Assembly: GCF_036967205.1 (NCBI RefSeq)
Contig: NZ_CP146022.1
Span: 7,502,001 to 7,566,000, forward strand
DNA from: Streptomyces sp. Q6
GTDB lineage: Bacteria; Actinomycetota; Actinomycetes; Streptomycetales; Streptomycetaceae
Direction of reading: 5' to 3'
Length of the DNA stretch: 64,000 bases
The notes beneath the pieces were generated by a model, which was given only the letters and a program-made list of their open reading frames with translations, ran no database searches and was not told the origin of the DNA. A program made the translations under genes and the position numbers. How positions within the stretch are numbered: the first letter of the stretch is position 1; every line of letters starts with the position of its first letter. Positions 8,032-18,595 of this stretch are shown piece after piece.

Positions 8032-9696
8032 ATGCCGGATCAAGCCGCACCTGCCATCGGCCCTCTCGTCACTGGGTCGGAGATCGCCAGGATCGCCGGG
8101 GTCACCCGCGCCGCCGTGTCCAACTGGCGGCGTCGCTACGACGACTTCCCCGCCCCTTCGGGTGGCGCGGCGAGCAGCCCGTTGTTCGCGCTCGCCGAGG
8201 TCCAGGCGTGGCTGGAGAAGCAGCGGAAGGGGCAGGACGTCTCGGCCGAGGTCCAGGTGTGGCAGGAGCTGCGGGCCGCCTACGGAGACGACATGGTCGC
8301 TGGCCTCGCGGATGTGGCCGAGCTGCTCTCCAAGGGGCAAGGGCGTCGCCCGCCGGGGTTGCGCCTGCCGCGAGAGGCGGTGGCCCGGGTGCGCGCACTC
8401 GTCGAATCCGAGCGGCCCGTTGACGTCGTGAACGCACTGATCGACCGTTTTACCGACGCCGTCCGCCGCGCCGGGTCGGACCAGCTGACATCGCCTCGCC
8501 TTGCCCGCGCCGTACGCCACTTCGCACCGCCGCCGGCGCCCGGAGCGACGGTCTTCGATCCTGCCTGCGGCATCGGTCTGCTGCTCCTCGCCGTCGCCGG
8601 GCAGACCGGGGCGCACTGCCGTGGACAGGAGTCCGATGCCGACTCAGCGCGGCTTGCCACGGTGCGCGCCGCCCTGTCCTCGGTGCCCGACACCCGGATC
8701 GAGACGGGTGACTCGCTGCGCGACGACCGCTGGCCCGACCTCCGGGCCGAACTGGTGGTCTGCGATCCGCCAGTGGGAGTCACCGGATGGGGCCGCGAGG
8801 AACTCCTGCTCGATCCACGCTGGGAACTCGGTACACCCTCCAAGGCTGAGGGCGAACTCGCCTGGCTGCAGCACGCCTACGCACACACCGCGCCGGGCGG
8901 GCACGTCGTGATCGTGCTGCCCGCCTCCGTCGCCTACCGCAAGGCCGGGCGAAGGATCAGGGCCGAACTGGTCCGCCGAGGCATCCTCACCCAGGTCGTG
9001 GCCCTGCCTCCGGGTACGGCCTCCTCGCATGCCCTCCCCATCCACCTCTGGACCCTGCGCCGCCCCGGGCCGGGCGACACCCCGCCGGCCACGGTGCGCA
9101 TGGTCGACCTCACCGCCAACGATCCCGACGGCGACCTGGACCCGCGCCCCGAGCAGACCGGAGACATCCCCCCGATCAACCTTCTCGACGACACGGTCGA
9201 CCTCACGCCGGGCAGCCACCTCCAGGCCGGGCACCGCGACTATCCCGGCGAGTTCACGGCCCTGCGCGGCGACCTGGAGGAGCAGCTGCACCGTCTGACC
9301 GCACTGCTGCCACAGCTCCGGCCCGGTGCCGGGGCGGGCTCGCTCGACGGCGCCACGGCGGGCGTCGCCGAACTCCTGCGGGAGGGCCTCGTGACCTTCG
9401 AAGGCCCGGACCCCGTCTCCGCCAGCGACCAGCTCGACACCGACTACCTCCAGGGCTTTCTGCGCAGCCCGGCCAACACTCGCCGAGCCACCAGCGCCTC
9501 CGGCACCTACCGGATGGAGGCCAAGGGCGCCAGGATCCCGCAGATGGCCATCGAGGAACAGCGCCGCTACGGTGCGGCCTTCCGCGGCCTCACCGAATTC
9601 GAGGCGTCGATGCGGACCGTGTCCGAGCTCAGCCGCCGACTCGCCGACCTGGCCCGCGACGGCCTCTCCTCCGGTGCCCTGGCCCCGGAGGACTGA
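8032..9696 (+). CDS. N-6 adenine DNA methylase-like protein with N-terminal HTH
   Basis: A 554-aa protein. Residues 10-40 form an HTH (GSEIARIAGVTRAAVSNWRRR). An HsdM-like methyltransferase core follows, with SAM-binding motif I FDPACGIG at 175-182. The catalytic (N/D)PP(Y/F) motif reads CDPPVG at 244-249, so the aromatic fourth residue is missing and methyl transfer is uncertain. The C-terminal region (RGDLEEQLHRLTALLPQL and on) is helical and could be a specificity or partner-binding part. The ATG at 8032 follows a GGTGG sequence. The gene is divergent from the DUF6119 gene and convergent with the McrBC-helicase operon, separated from the latter by a strong hairpin. It could methylate DNA as the self-marking arm of the neighbouring McrBC module, or act as a non-catalytic DNA reader. 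Confidence 0.8.
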   Translation: MPDQAAPAIGPLVTGSEIARIAGVTRAAVSNWRRRYDDFPAPSGGAASSPLFALAEVQAWLEKQRKGQDVSAEVQVWQELRAAYGDDMVAGLADVAELLSKGQGRRPPGLRLPREAVARVRALVESERPVDVVNALIDRFTDAVRRAGSDQLTSPRLARAVRHFAPPPAPGATVFDPACGIGLLLLAVAGQTGAHCRGQESDADSARLATVRAALSSVPDTRIETGDSLRDDRWPDLRAELVVCDPPVGVTGWGREELLLDPRWELGTPSKAEGELAWLQHAYAHTAPGGHVVIVLPASVAYRKAGRRIRAELVRRGILTQVVALPPGTASSHALPIHLWTLRRPGPGDTPPATVRMVDLTANDPDGDLDPRPEQTGDIPPINLLDDTVDLTPGSHLQAGHRDYPGEFTALRGDLEEQLHRLTALLPQLRPGAGAGSLDGATAGVAELLREGLVTFEGPDPVSASDQLDTDYLQGFLRSPANTRRATSASGTYRMEAKGARIPQMAIEEQRRYGAAFRGLTEFEASMRTVSELSRRLADLARDGLSSGALAPED

Positions 9697-9708
9697 GGAC
9701 ACCCGCCG

Positions 9709-9749
9709 GGCGGCTCCGAAGGCGGTGCATCCGCAGCCCCGGAGCCGCC
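9709..9749. terminator. Bidirectional hairpin terminator
   Basis: A perfect 10-bp stem (GGCGGCTCCG at 9709-9718 with CGGAGCCGCC at 9740-9749) lies between two convergent genes. There is no T-tract, as is usual in high-GC actinobacteria. Confidence 0.65.
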
Positions 9750-9795
9750 GGTTCCTCCGGGATCGGAAGGAACCGGCTCGGCTGCCCGCTCCAGT

Positions 9796-11931
9796 TCATT
9801 CCTGGGCCGGCAGGAACTCGCTCGGCTGCCCGCTCCAGCTCACGCTCAGCGCCTCGCGCGCCCTCGTACAGGCGACGAAGAGCAGGCAGCGCTCGCGCAG
9901 CAGATCGGCTTCGTGCTGCGGTGCATCCGCCTCCAGCGGGGTGATCTCCCGGGCGAAGGGCACCGTTCCGGTCGTGACGCCGAGTACGGAGACCGCCCTG
10001 AACTCCAGCCCCTTCATGGCGTGCATCGTCGCCAGCCGGATCCCCGGCGTCTGAGCCGCGACCTGCCCCTTCACCCGCACCACCGGGATCCCGGCGGCCT
10101 TCAGCCTGGCCTCTGCCGCGTCGAGTGCCAGGTTGAACCGTGCGCAGACTCCGATCTCGTGCGGGGCGAGCCCTTCGCCGAGCCAGGCCCGCACCCGCTC
10201 CACGAGCGCGGTGTGCTCCTCCGCCTGGGTGGTGTACCCGCCGGCCTCGGGACGGCGCCCGTGCAGCAGCGAGCGGTAGCCGGCCAGGGAGTCGGCTCCT
10301 TCGCCTTCCAGCGCGTCCACGCTGACCGGGGCGAGCAGTCGCGCCGACCAGACCAGGATCTCCTCGGTGGAGCGGTAGTTGAGGCGCAGTCGGAAGCTGC
10401 GCCCTGCGGTGGCGATGCCCAGCGAGCCGAGCGTCACCCGGGAGTCGTAGATCCGCTGGTGCGGGTCGCCGGTGAGGAACAGATCGTCGGGGCCGGGAGC
10501 GACGGCGGCTCGGAGCACCCGCCACTGCGCGGGGTGCAGGTCCTGCGCCTCGTCCACCACGACATGGTCGTACGGGGTCGGACCGGCGGCGAGCAGGTCG
10601 GCCGCTCGGGCGCAGACCCGCAGGTGTGTGGTGGCGCCACGCTCCTGCAGCAGCTTCTCGAACCGCTCGACGCCGCTCCACACCAGCTCGCGCCGGGCCG
10701 CTCCGAGTCCCGTGCCGCGTCCGCGCCGGCTCGCCGCGAGGTAGCCGTCCAGATCGCGGATGTCCTGCCCGAGAACCACATGTCGGTACTCCTGTGCCAG
10801 GAAGCGGTCCTGGAACGGCAGGGCCAGCTGCTTGACCGCCTTCTCCCACAGCTGCCGCTGATCGCGGTCGCCCACCGGCTTCGGTGCGGAGCCGGTGTGC
10901 TGTCGCACCACGCCGTTGGCGTAGGCGTCGACCGTCGTCACATCGACCCGGGCGAGCAGGTGCTCGTCCTCTTCGAGAAGAAGACCGAGCATGTCGCGCA
11001 GCCCGGCGGCCAGCGCGTTGGTGTACGTCGTCAGCAGGATCCGGCTGTCCGGCGACCGCCCGAGCAGGTGCTTCACACGGTGCAGCGCGGCCACCGTCTT
11101 GCCTGTTCCGGGACCGCCGGTGACCTGCACCGGTCCGCCGTACGACGTGCGGAGGGCGACCCTGCGCTGGGACGGGTGCAGAAAGACCCGCCAGGCCGCG
11201 AACGGCTTCGCCAGGACCTCCTCCAGTTCCTGGGGGCCGGTGACCAGGCGGATCCGGGCGGTGGTGTTGCTGATGACGGTGGCGAGGTCCTCGACCGGCT
11301 CGGGCGGTGCGTCCACCGGGCGGCGCACCGCCACCACGTCCCGGTAGACCTCCTCCGGTGAGAAGCCCTCCGCGAGGTACTGCAGGACCTCCAGCTGATC
11401 CTCTGGCAGTAGTGTCGCGAACGCCTCCAGCTGTGCCTTGTCCGCCATCGAGCGCGCGGCGCGCAGCACCTGTGCGTCGATGCCCAGTTCGCGCAGGACC
11501 CCGTCGGAGACGCCGGAGAACAGCAGCTTCGGCGCCTTGCGGGACGCCGTCTCGTACAGCGGCGTCAGTTCGTCGAGCGCGACCGCGTCACGTACCTCCA
11601 GACCTCGGGTGGCGGTGTTCGCGCTGTACAGGCGCTTTGCCGCCCACGTGTACGCGTCGTCGTGCGGCAGCACATGGACGAGGAGGAACAGATCGCTGCT
11701 GTCGTCCGGCGCGAGGACCACACCGCGCCAGAAGTCGGTGATCCGTATGGTGCGCATCCGCCGGTCGCGGGCGTTCTCCACGGATTCCAGGTGCAGGCCC
11801 TTGTCCGCGTTGAGTTCGGCAGCGGTGAGGGCCTGGAACTTGGCCATGGCCTTGCGGACGCCGGCTCTGACCGGCTTCTCCAGAGTTTCGTATCCGTCCC
11901 AGAAGCTCTGGGCGAAGGCGAGTCGGGGCAT
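9796..11931 (-). CDS. UvrD/Rep-like SF1 helicase with a RelE/ParE-like N-terminal domain
   Basis: A 711-aa protein. Residues 1-100 resemble a RelE/ParE toxin fold (LAFAQSFWDGYETL, then LLVHVLPHDDAYTWAAKR), a known N-terminal fusion in some UvrD-like proteins. The SF1A helicase core follows with Walker A GGPGTGKT at 272-279, VVDEAQD at 458-464, LNYRST (motif IV region) and VACTRARE (motif VI). It should translocate 3'-5' on single-stranded DNA. The ATG at 11931 follows AAGGGGG. The frame also opens at 11952. It is the third gene of the mcrB-mcrC operon, 33 nt after mcrC, so it probably processes DNA recognised or cut by McrBC. Whether the RelE-like domain keeps nuclease activity cannot be told. 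Confidence 0.85.
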   Translation of the reverse strand: MPRLAFAQSFWDGYETLEKPVRAGVRKAMAKFQALTAAELNADKGLHLESVENARDRRMRTIRITDFWRGVVLAPDDSSDLFLLVHVLPHDDAYTWAAKRLYSANTATRGLEVRDAVALDELTPLYETASRKAPKLLFSGVSDGVLRELGIDAQVLRAARSMADKAQLEAFATLLPEDQLEVLQYLAEGFSPEEVYRDVVAVRRPVDAPPEPVEDLATVISNTTARIRLVTGPQELEEVLAKPFAAWRVFLHPSQRRVALRTSYGGPVQVTGGPGTGKTVAALHRVKHLLGRSPDSRILLTTYTNALAAGLRDMLGLLLEEDEHLLARVDVTTVDAYANGVVRQHTGSAPKPVGDRDQRQLWEKAVKQLALPFQDRFLAQEYRHVVLGQDIRDLDGYLAASRRGRGTGLGAARRELVWSGVERFEKLLQERGATTHLRVCARAADLLAAGPTPYDHVVVDEAQDLHPAQWRVLRAAVAPGPDDLFLTGDPHQRIYDSRVTLGSLGIATAGRSFRLRLNYRSTEEILVWSARLLAPVSVDALEGEGADSLAGYRSLLHGRRPEAGGYTTQAEEHTALVERVRAWLGEGLAPHEIGVCARFNLALDAAEARLKAAGIPVVRVKGQVAAQTPGIRLATMHAMKGLEFRAVSVLGVTTGTVPFAREITPLEADAPQHEADLLRERCLLFVACTRAREALSVSWSGQPSEFLPAQE

Positions 11932-11964
11932 GGGCCGAGGCCCCCTTTCCATCGGTATCAGATG

Positions 11965-13218
11965 TCAGTCGGCGGATCCGGCGAGGCGGGCGGCGAGTTC
12001 CCGGAACGTCCGCAGCAGCGCCGCGGGTTCCGAGGTGAGGTCGAGGCTGTGCTGGAGCAGCCGCAGACCGCCGGTTCCGCGTACCTCGGTGGCCCGCTCG
12101 GGCAGCCGGCCCGCCGCGTACACCAGATGCGCCTCGCGCAGGCCGAGCACGGTGGCGTAGGCGAGCGCCTGGTACAGGTCGGCGTTCGGATAGCCGTCGG
12201 ACTTGTACGGCTTCTCGGTCTTGTACTTGGCGTCGACGACGGCGACGGGTGTGCGGCCGTCCGCGGCGTACACCACCAGATCGGGCTTCATCCGGACCCG
12301 GCCGCCGAGGTCGAGGTGGTGTACGTCCTGCAGCCGCGCCGTCAGACCGTGTTCCCGGAGGGCCTCGCGCAGCGCGACCGTCACGAAGTCCTCGAAGAGC
12401 TTGTTCATGTCCAGCAGGAAGCCGTCCAGAGCGAGCGGCCCGGGCCGGTGCTCCGGCGAGGTGGAGCGCAGTACGGCTTCGGCGAGGCGCAGGGCGGGCT
12501 GGTACCGGGAGTTGAGACGGGACGGCTGCCAGAGCGGCAGTTCCTGGCCGCGTACCAGGGGACCGGCGTCCGCGAGGCGGACCCTCTGGTGGGCGAGGCG
12601 GCGCCGCACAGGCCCTGGCACGTGCGGCAGCCGCAGCAGCCTCTCCACCGCGGCGCGCAGGATGCGGTTCTCGGCGGTGTCAGCGGTGTACGCGTCGTAG
12701 ACGATCTCGACGGGCGGGGTGCGGCCGAAGTGCCGCCGGATCTGCTCGGCCTCCCGCAGCCGGCCGCGTACCACCAGCGCGGACTCCGCCACCTCCCGGT
12801 AGCCCTGGAGCACCCCCTGGCGCAGTGCTCCGTCGATCTGCCGCTCCACCGCGTACGCGAGAGCGGGCACCATGTCGTCGTGCGCACCGGTACCGACCGC
12901 GCCCTCACGGCTGTCACGCCAGGCGCCGGCCGGGTTCAGGCTGAAGCCGAGCAGGAAGAACAGCCGCCCCACCGGCGTCTTCGGCGCGATCCGCAGGACC
13001 GTCCCGCCGGGCAGCCGGACCGCACCGACCTGGTTGCCCGCCCGCAGCCGCCAGTGTCCGGGCCGCTCGGGATCCGGCGCGACGCTGTCGAGGAACCGCG
13101 ATGCGACGAGGGCCCGCCCGACGGCCGCGTCGAGCGGCACGGACACGGTGTCGCCGTACTCCCACAGCGTGATCTCGTCAGAGATGTCCCTCTGCTGCTC
13201 CGGGGCCGTGCCGCTCAT
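11965..13218 (-). CDS. mcrC: McrC-family nuclease subunit of a modification-dependent restriction system
   Basis: A 417-aa protein. It has the McrC N-terminal barrel region, the signature YDAYTADTAENRILR near 174-188, MNKLFEDFV at 271-279 and a PD-(D/E)xK nuclease core. The catalytic pattern is complete: MKPDLVV at 310-316 with Asp313, then VVDAKYK at 327-333 supplying the D-x-K. In McrBC this subunit binds the McrB ring, stimulates its NTPase and cleaves DNA near modified cytosine. Its ATG overlaps the mcrB stop (ATGA), so the two subunits are probably made in a fixed ratio. Length is normal to slightly long for the family. Confidence 0.92.
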   Translation of the reverse strand: MSGTAPEQQRDISDEITLWEYGDTVSVPLDAAVGRALVASRFLDSVAPDPERPGHWRLRAGNQVGAVRLPGGTVLRIAPKTPVGRLFFLLGFSLNPAGAWRDSREGAVGTGAHDDMVPALAYAVERQIDGALRQGVLQGYREVAESALVVRGRLREAEQIRRHFGRTPPVEIVYDAYTADTAENRILRAAVERLLRLPHVPGPVRRRLAHQRVRLADAGPLVRGQELPLWQPSRLNSRYQPALRLAEAVLRSTSPEHRPGPLALDGFLLDMNKLFEDFVTVALREALREHGLTARLQDVHHLDLGGRVRMKPDLVVYAADGRTPVAVVDAKYKTEKPYKSDGYPNADLYQALAYATVLGLREAHLVYAAGRLPERATEVRGTGGLRLLQHSLDLTSEPAALLRTFRELAARLAGSAD

Positions 13219-15017
13219 GCCCGTCGGATCCGCTCGCGCAGCGCGTCCAGGCCGTAGCGGGCGGCGATGTCGAGGCCCTCGCCGTAGTGGTGTTCCTCAA
13301 GCAGCGGGAGGATCTTGGTGCGCCAGGTCCGGTCGAGCCCGCCCTCGCGGTAGACGCCGGGCTTCATCAGATAGGACGGGCCGATGGCGAAGTCGGGGTC
13401 GTCGATCGCCTCGTTGAGGGCGTCGAGCAGGCTGGCCGGCTCGGGGTCCTTGCCCTCGCGCTCCAGCCAGCGGGTGAGCAGGCCCGCCGTGGGCTCCACC
13501 CGCGGGGAGAGCTCCACGAACGCGAAACGGCGCCGCATCGCCGCGTCCACCAACGCGATCGACCGGTCCGCGGTGTTCATGGTGCCGATCACGTACAGGT
13601 TCGGCGGCAGCCCGAAGTCGTCCCCCGAGTAGGTCAGGCGCACCGAGCGCGTGCGGTACTCCAGGAGGAAGTACAGCTCGCCGAAGACCTTCGCAAGATT
13701 GGCCCGGTTGATCTCGTCGATGATCAGGAAGTGCGGCACATGCCGATTGCCCTCGCGCGAAGCGGTGTCGGCGAGTTCCCGCAGCGGTCCCGCCGTCAGC
13801 CGGAACGCGACCTCCCGGGTCTCAGGGTCCTCGACCGGCCGGAAGCCCTCGAAGAAGTCCTCGTACGCGTACGACGGATGGAACTGGACGATCTTGACTT
13901 GTTCCGGGCCGCCGCCGAAGTACTCGGCCAGCTGCAGCGCCAGATACGTCTTTCCGGTGCCGGGCGGCCCGTAGAGCACCATCTGCCGCTCGTCGAGGAG
14001 GAGTTCACGCAGTTCGTCGACGAAGGACCGGTCGTGGACGAGCAGCTTGTGGGCGAACTCCTCGGTGACCTCGGGGAGCGTCAGGACGCGCTGCTCGGTG
14101 GAGGAGTCCAGGACCTGCCCGGCCTCCTCCGAGGCGGTCCCTGCGCCGCCGGTGAGCGCGGCGAGCTGCTCCAGGACGGAGGTCAGGTCGACCACGTCGT
14201 GCTGGGCGGAGAGCTTCTGCTGTATTTCCTCCGGCAGTTCCTCGTACGGGTGGCTCGTCTCCTGCCAGGACACCGTGCGCCGCAGGTTGGAGAGCCCGCC
14301 GGGAGAGCCCGACTGCACCAGGTCGCCGGTGATCCGCCCAAGGTGGAGCAGACCGTCGCTGAGGGTGGCGACGGTGTCGCCGATTCGCATCTGGGTGATG
14401 AAGGCGTGCAGTTCGTCGACGAGTCCGCGCTTCTGGTGGTAGGTCGCCGAGCCCTCATAGCCTTCCTCGACGAAGCGACGCAGCACGCTCTTGGTCGGGT
14501 CGGGCTCGTCCACCTGCGGAAGGTGTGCCGCATCGAGTGAGACGACGCCCTCCTTCAGCCAGAGCTGACGGACCAGGTTGTGCCCGGAGACGTTGTTCCC
14601 CCGCACCAGCCAGGCCTTCTGCGGAGCCCGCCAGCTCTGCGGCAGGAAGTCGCCGAGGCGGTGCCCGTCGTCGGTGCTGCGCCAGGTGCCGGGCCCTGTG
14701 GCTCCGTAGCCGAGAACCAGTGCGGCCGCGGCGGACGGCGAGTTGCACTCGATGTCGCGGGACGCGGTCCACGTGTCGGAGCGGGGCCCATCGGCCAGCG
14801 TCCCGCTGTCCCGCAGTTCGGCACGGAGCCGGCGGGCGGCAGGGGGCAGCCCCGGCCAGTCCTCCGCCGATACCGCCGATCCCGCGGTCACCAGGAACTT
14901 GTGCGATCCGTTGTCACCGATCTCGGTGAGCAGATGACCGCGGGCCTCCCCGGCGTCCTTGGGCAGGGCGATCCGGAAGTCCGGGAAGCCGGGAAGGCGG
15001 TCGGGGAGCTGCGGCAT
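13215..15017 (-). CDS. mcrB: McrB-family AAA+ NTPase with DUF4357-like and PUA-like N-terminal regions
   Basis: A 600-aa protein. Residues about 90-127 (NSPSAAAALVLGYGATG) resemble DUF4357. Residues about 205-280 (MRIGDTVATLS…GRITGDLV…LRRTVSW) resemble the EVE/PUA-like fold that reads modified bases. The AAA+ motor follows: Walker A GPPGTGKT at 350-357, Walker B IIDEINRANL at 431-440 and the McrB signature GTMNTADRS at 477-485 with the AAMRRRF arginine finger. In this family the N-terminus selects the modified or foreign DNA and the hexameric motor drives McrC. The N-terminus differs from E. coli McrB, so the recognised modification is open. It is the first gene of its operon and lies 57 nt from the island dyad at 15074. 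Confidence 0.9.
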   Translation of the reverse strand: MPQLPDRLPGFPDFRIALPKDAGEARGHLLTEIGDNGSHKFLVTAGSAVSAEDWPGLPPAARRLRAELRDSGTLADGPRSDTWTASRDIECNSPSAAAALVLGYGATGPGTWRSTDDGHRLGDFLPQSWRAPQKAWLVRGNNVSGHNLVRQLWLKEGVVSLDAAHLPQVDEPDPTKSVLRRFVEEGYEGSATYHQKRGLVDELHAFITQMRIGDTVATLSDGLLHLGRITGDLVQSGSPGGLSNLRRTVSWQETSHPYEELPEEIQQKLSAQHDVVDLTSVLEQLAALTGGAGTASEEAGQVLDSSTEQRVLTLPEVTEEFAHKLLVHDRSFVDELRELLLDERQMVLYGPPGTGKTYLALQLAEYFGGGPEQVKIVQFHPSYAYEDFFEGFRPVEDPETREVAFRLTAGPLRELADTASREGNRHVPHFLIIDEINRANLAKVFGELYFLLEYRTRSVRLTYSGDDFGLPPNLYVIGTMNTADRSIALVDAAMRRRFAFVELSPRVEPTAGLLTRWLEREGKDPEPASLLDALNEAIDDPDFAIGPSYLMKPGVYREGGLDRTWRTKILPLLEEHHYGEGLDIAARYGLDALRERIRRA

Positions 15018-15073
15018 GGGGACCTTCCGTGGCGTGGGCGGATCGGGCGGTACGAAGCACGTCCAGCGTACGT

Positions 15074-15088
15074 GTTGACGGTGTCAAT
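15074..15088. promoter_or_regulatory. Shared dyad (operator candidate) upstream of mcrB
   Basis: GTTGACGGTGTCAAT is a TTGAC-N3-GTCAA palindrome. It has the same arms and spacing as the site at 36190 and near matches at 20864 and 7969. On the minus strand the right arm reads TTGACA and could be a -35 element, but I see no convincing -10 at the correct distance. Its position says the mcrB operon has its own promoter rather than relying on read-through from the hsp70 gene. Confidence 0.6.
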
Positions 15089-15130
15089 GGGTGTGTGCGG
15101 CGTGTAGAGCGCTCACCACACCCCGTTCAC

Positions 15131-17647
<2,517 letters not shown>

Positions 17648-17696
17648 GGCGTGCCCTTCGGGCTGTCTGGACGGGGCAGGGGTGTGCGGTGCGTGC

Positions 17697-18326
17697 TCAG
17701 CGGCGGCGCTTGGAGGGCTTGCGGGGCAGTGGCTGCCGACGCCGGGCGCGGCTGGTGCGGCGCGGCTGGTTCCGGCGTTCTCGCGTGGGCCCGGCTTTTG
17801 GCGGCCCGTCGTGTGCTGCTGGTTCGGTGGCGGGCACGGGTACGGGTTGAGGTGCTGGTACTGGTTCCGGTGTGGGCGCGGGCCCGGGTACGGCGAGGAC
17901 GACGTCGGCCCGGCGCAGGCAGTCGGTCCCGTGCCGGAAGCCGGTGACGGTCTCCCGTAGGACGGTGCCCTCGGGGGCGGTCGGGTGTGGTTCCACGCCC
18001 GTCACCCGCGCCTCCACCGGGTCGGGGGTCTTCCCCGTCAGGTCCATGGGGCGGACGTCGTGGCGGGCGAGTTCGGCCCGGAGCATCCGGTGGGCGGCGT
18101 CCGTCTGCTGCTGCACGGCGGCAGCGAGCCGTCCGGTGGGGTCTGCTTCGGACCGTCCGAGCTCCTCGGACCGGGCCGCCGTGTCGGCGAGGAGGTCGTC
18201 GAGCGGCAGCAGCGCGGTGAGCAGGCCGGTCAGCCGGGCTTCGGCGTCGTCGCGCTTACGGGAGAGCGCCGCGACGCGGACGCGCAGCTTGCTCAGCTCG
18301 TCGGGGCCGGGCGGGGGAGTGGTCAC
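17697..18326 (-). CDS. GrpE-like nucleotide-exchange factor
   Basis: A 209-aa protein. The GTG start overlaps the preceding stop (GTGA). Residues 11-60 form a charged helical segment (KLRVRVAALSRKRDDAEARL…LLPLDDLL). Residues 118-145 (PEGTVLRETVTGFRHG…LRRADVVLA) match the GrpE beta-wing pattern GTVxxVxxxGY…RVLRPAxVxV. The last 60 residues are proline-rich, then very rich in Arg/Lys, which is not usual for GrpE and could bind nucleic acid. It should release ADP from the adjacent Hsp70-like ATPase. The similarity is modest but the position next to hsp70 supports it. Confidence 0.7.
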   Translation of the reverse strand: MTTPPPGPDELSKLRVRVAALSRKRDDAEARLTGLLTALLPLDDLLADTAARSEELGRSEADPTGRLAAAVQQQTDAAHRMLRAELARHDVRPMDLTGKTPDPVEARVTGVEPHPTAPEGTVLRETVTGFRHGTDCLRRADVVLAVPGPAPTPEPVPAPQPVPVPATEPAAHDGPPKAGPTRERRNQPRRTSRARRRQPLPRKPSKRRR

Positions 18327-18595
18327 TGCGGTGCGGGGCCTTCCGGTGCGGCGGTGGACGGGAGGGGAGGGGTGAGCAGTTCGGCGACGAGGGAGTCGGC
18401 TGGGGTGCGGGCTGCGTCGTGGGCGGCCTTCAGGGCGCGCTCGCGGTCCGTGTCCCGGGCACGGCGAGCCCGGGAGATCGCCACGCCTGCCGCCTTCGCG
18501 AGGTCCCCCTGACCGATGCCCGGCCGGGTGTTCGGAACGAGCTCGAAGACGGTGGGGCCGAAGTAGGGCATGGGTGTGCGGGAGTGCGCGGTCAC
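18323..18595 (-). CDS. Small hypothetical protein in the Hsp70 operon
   Basis: A 90-aa protein starting at GTG, overlapping the TPR-gene stop at one end and the GrpE-like start at the other (both GTGA). The N-terminus contains YFGPTVFELVPNTRPGIGQG, and the middle (DLAKAAGVAISRARRARDTD) is basic and helical. No known J-domain HPD motif is present, so it is not an obvious DnaJ. Conserved overlap on both sides argues that it is translated and works with its neighbours. Function unknown. Confidence 0.65.
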   Translation of the reverse strand: MTAHSRTPMPYFGPTVFELVPNTRPGIGQGDLAKAAGVAISRARRARDTDRERALKAAHDAARTPADSLVAELLTPPLPSTAAPEGPAPQ

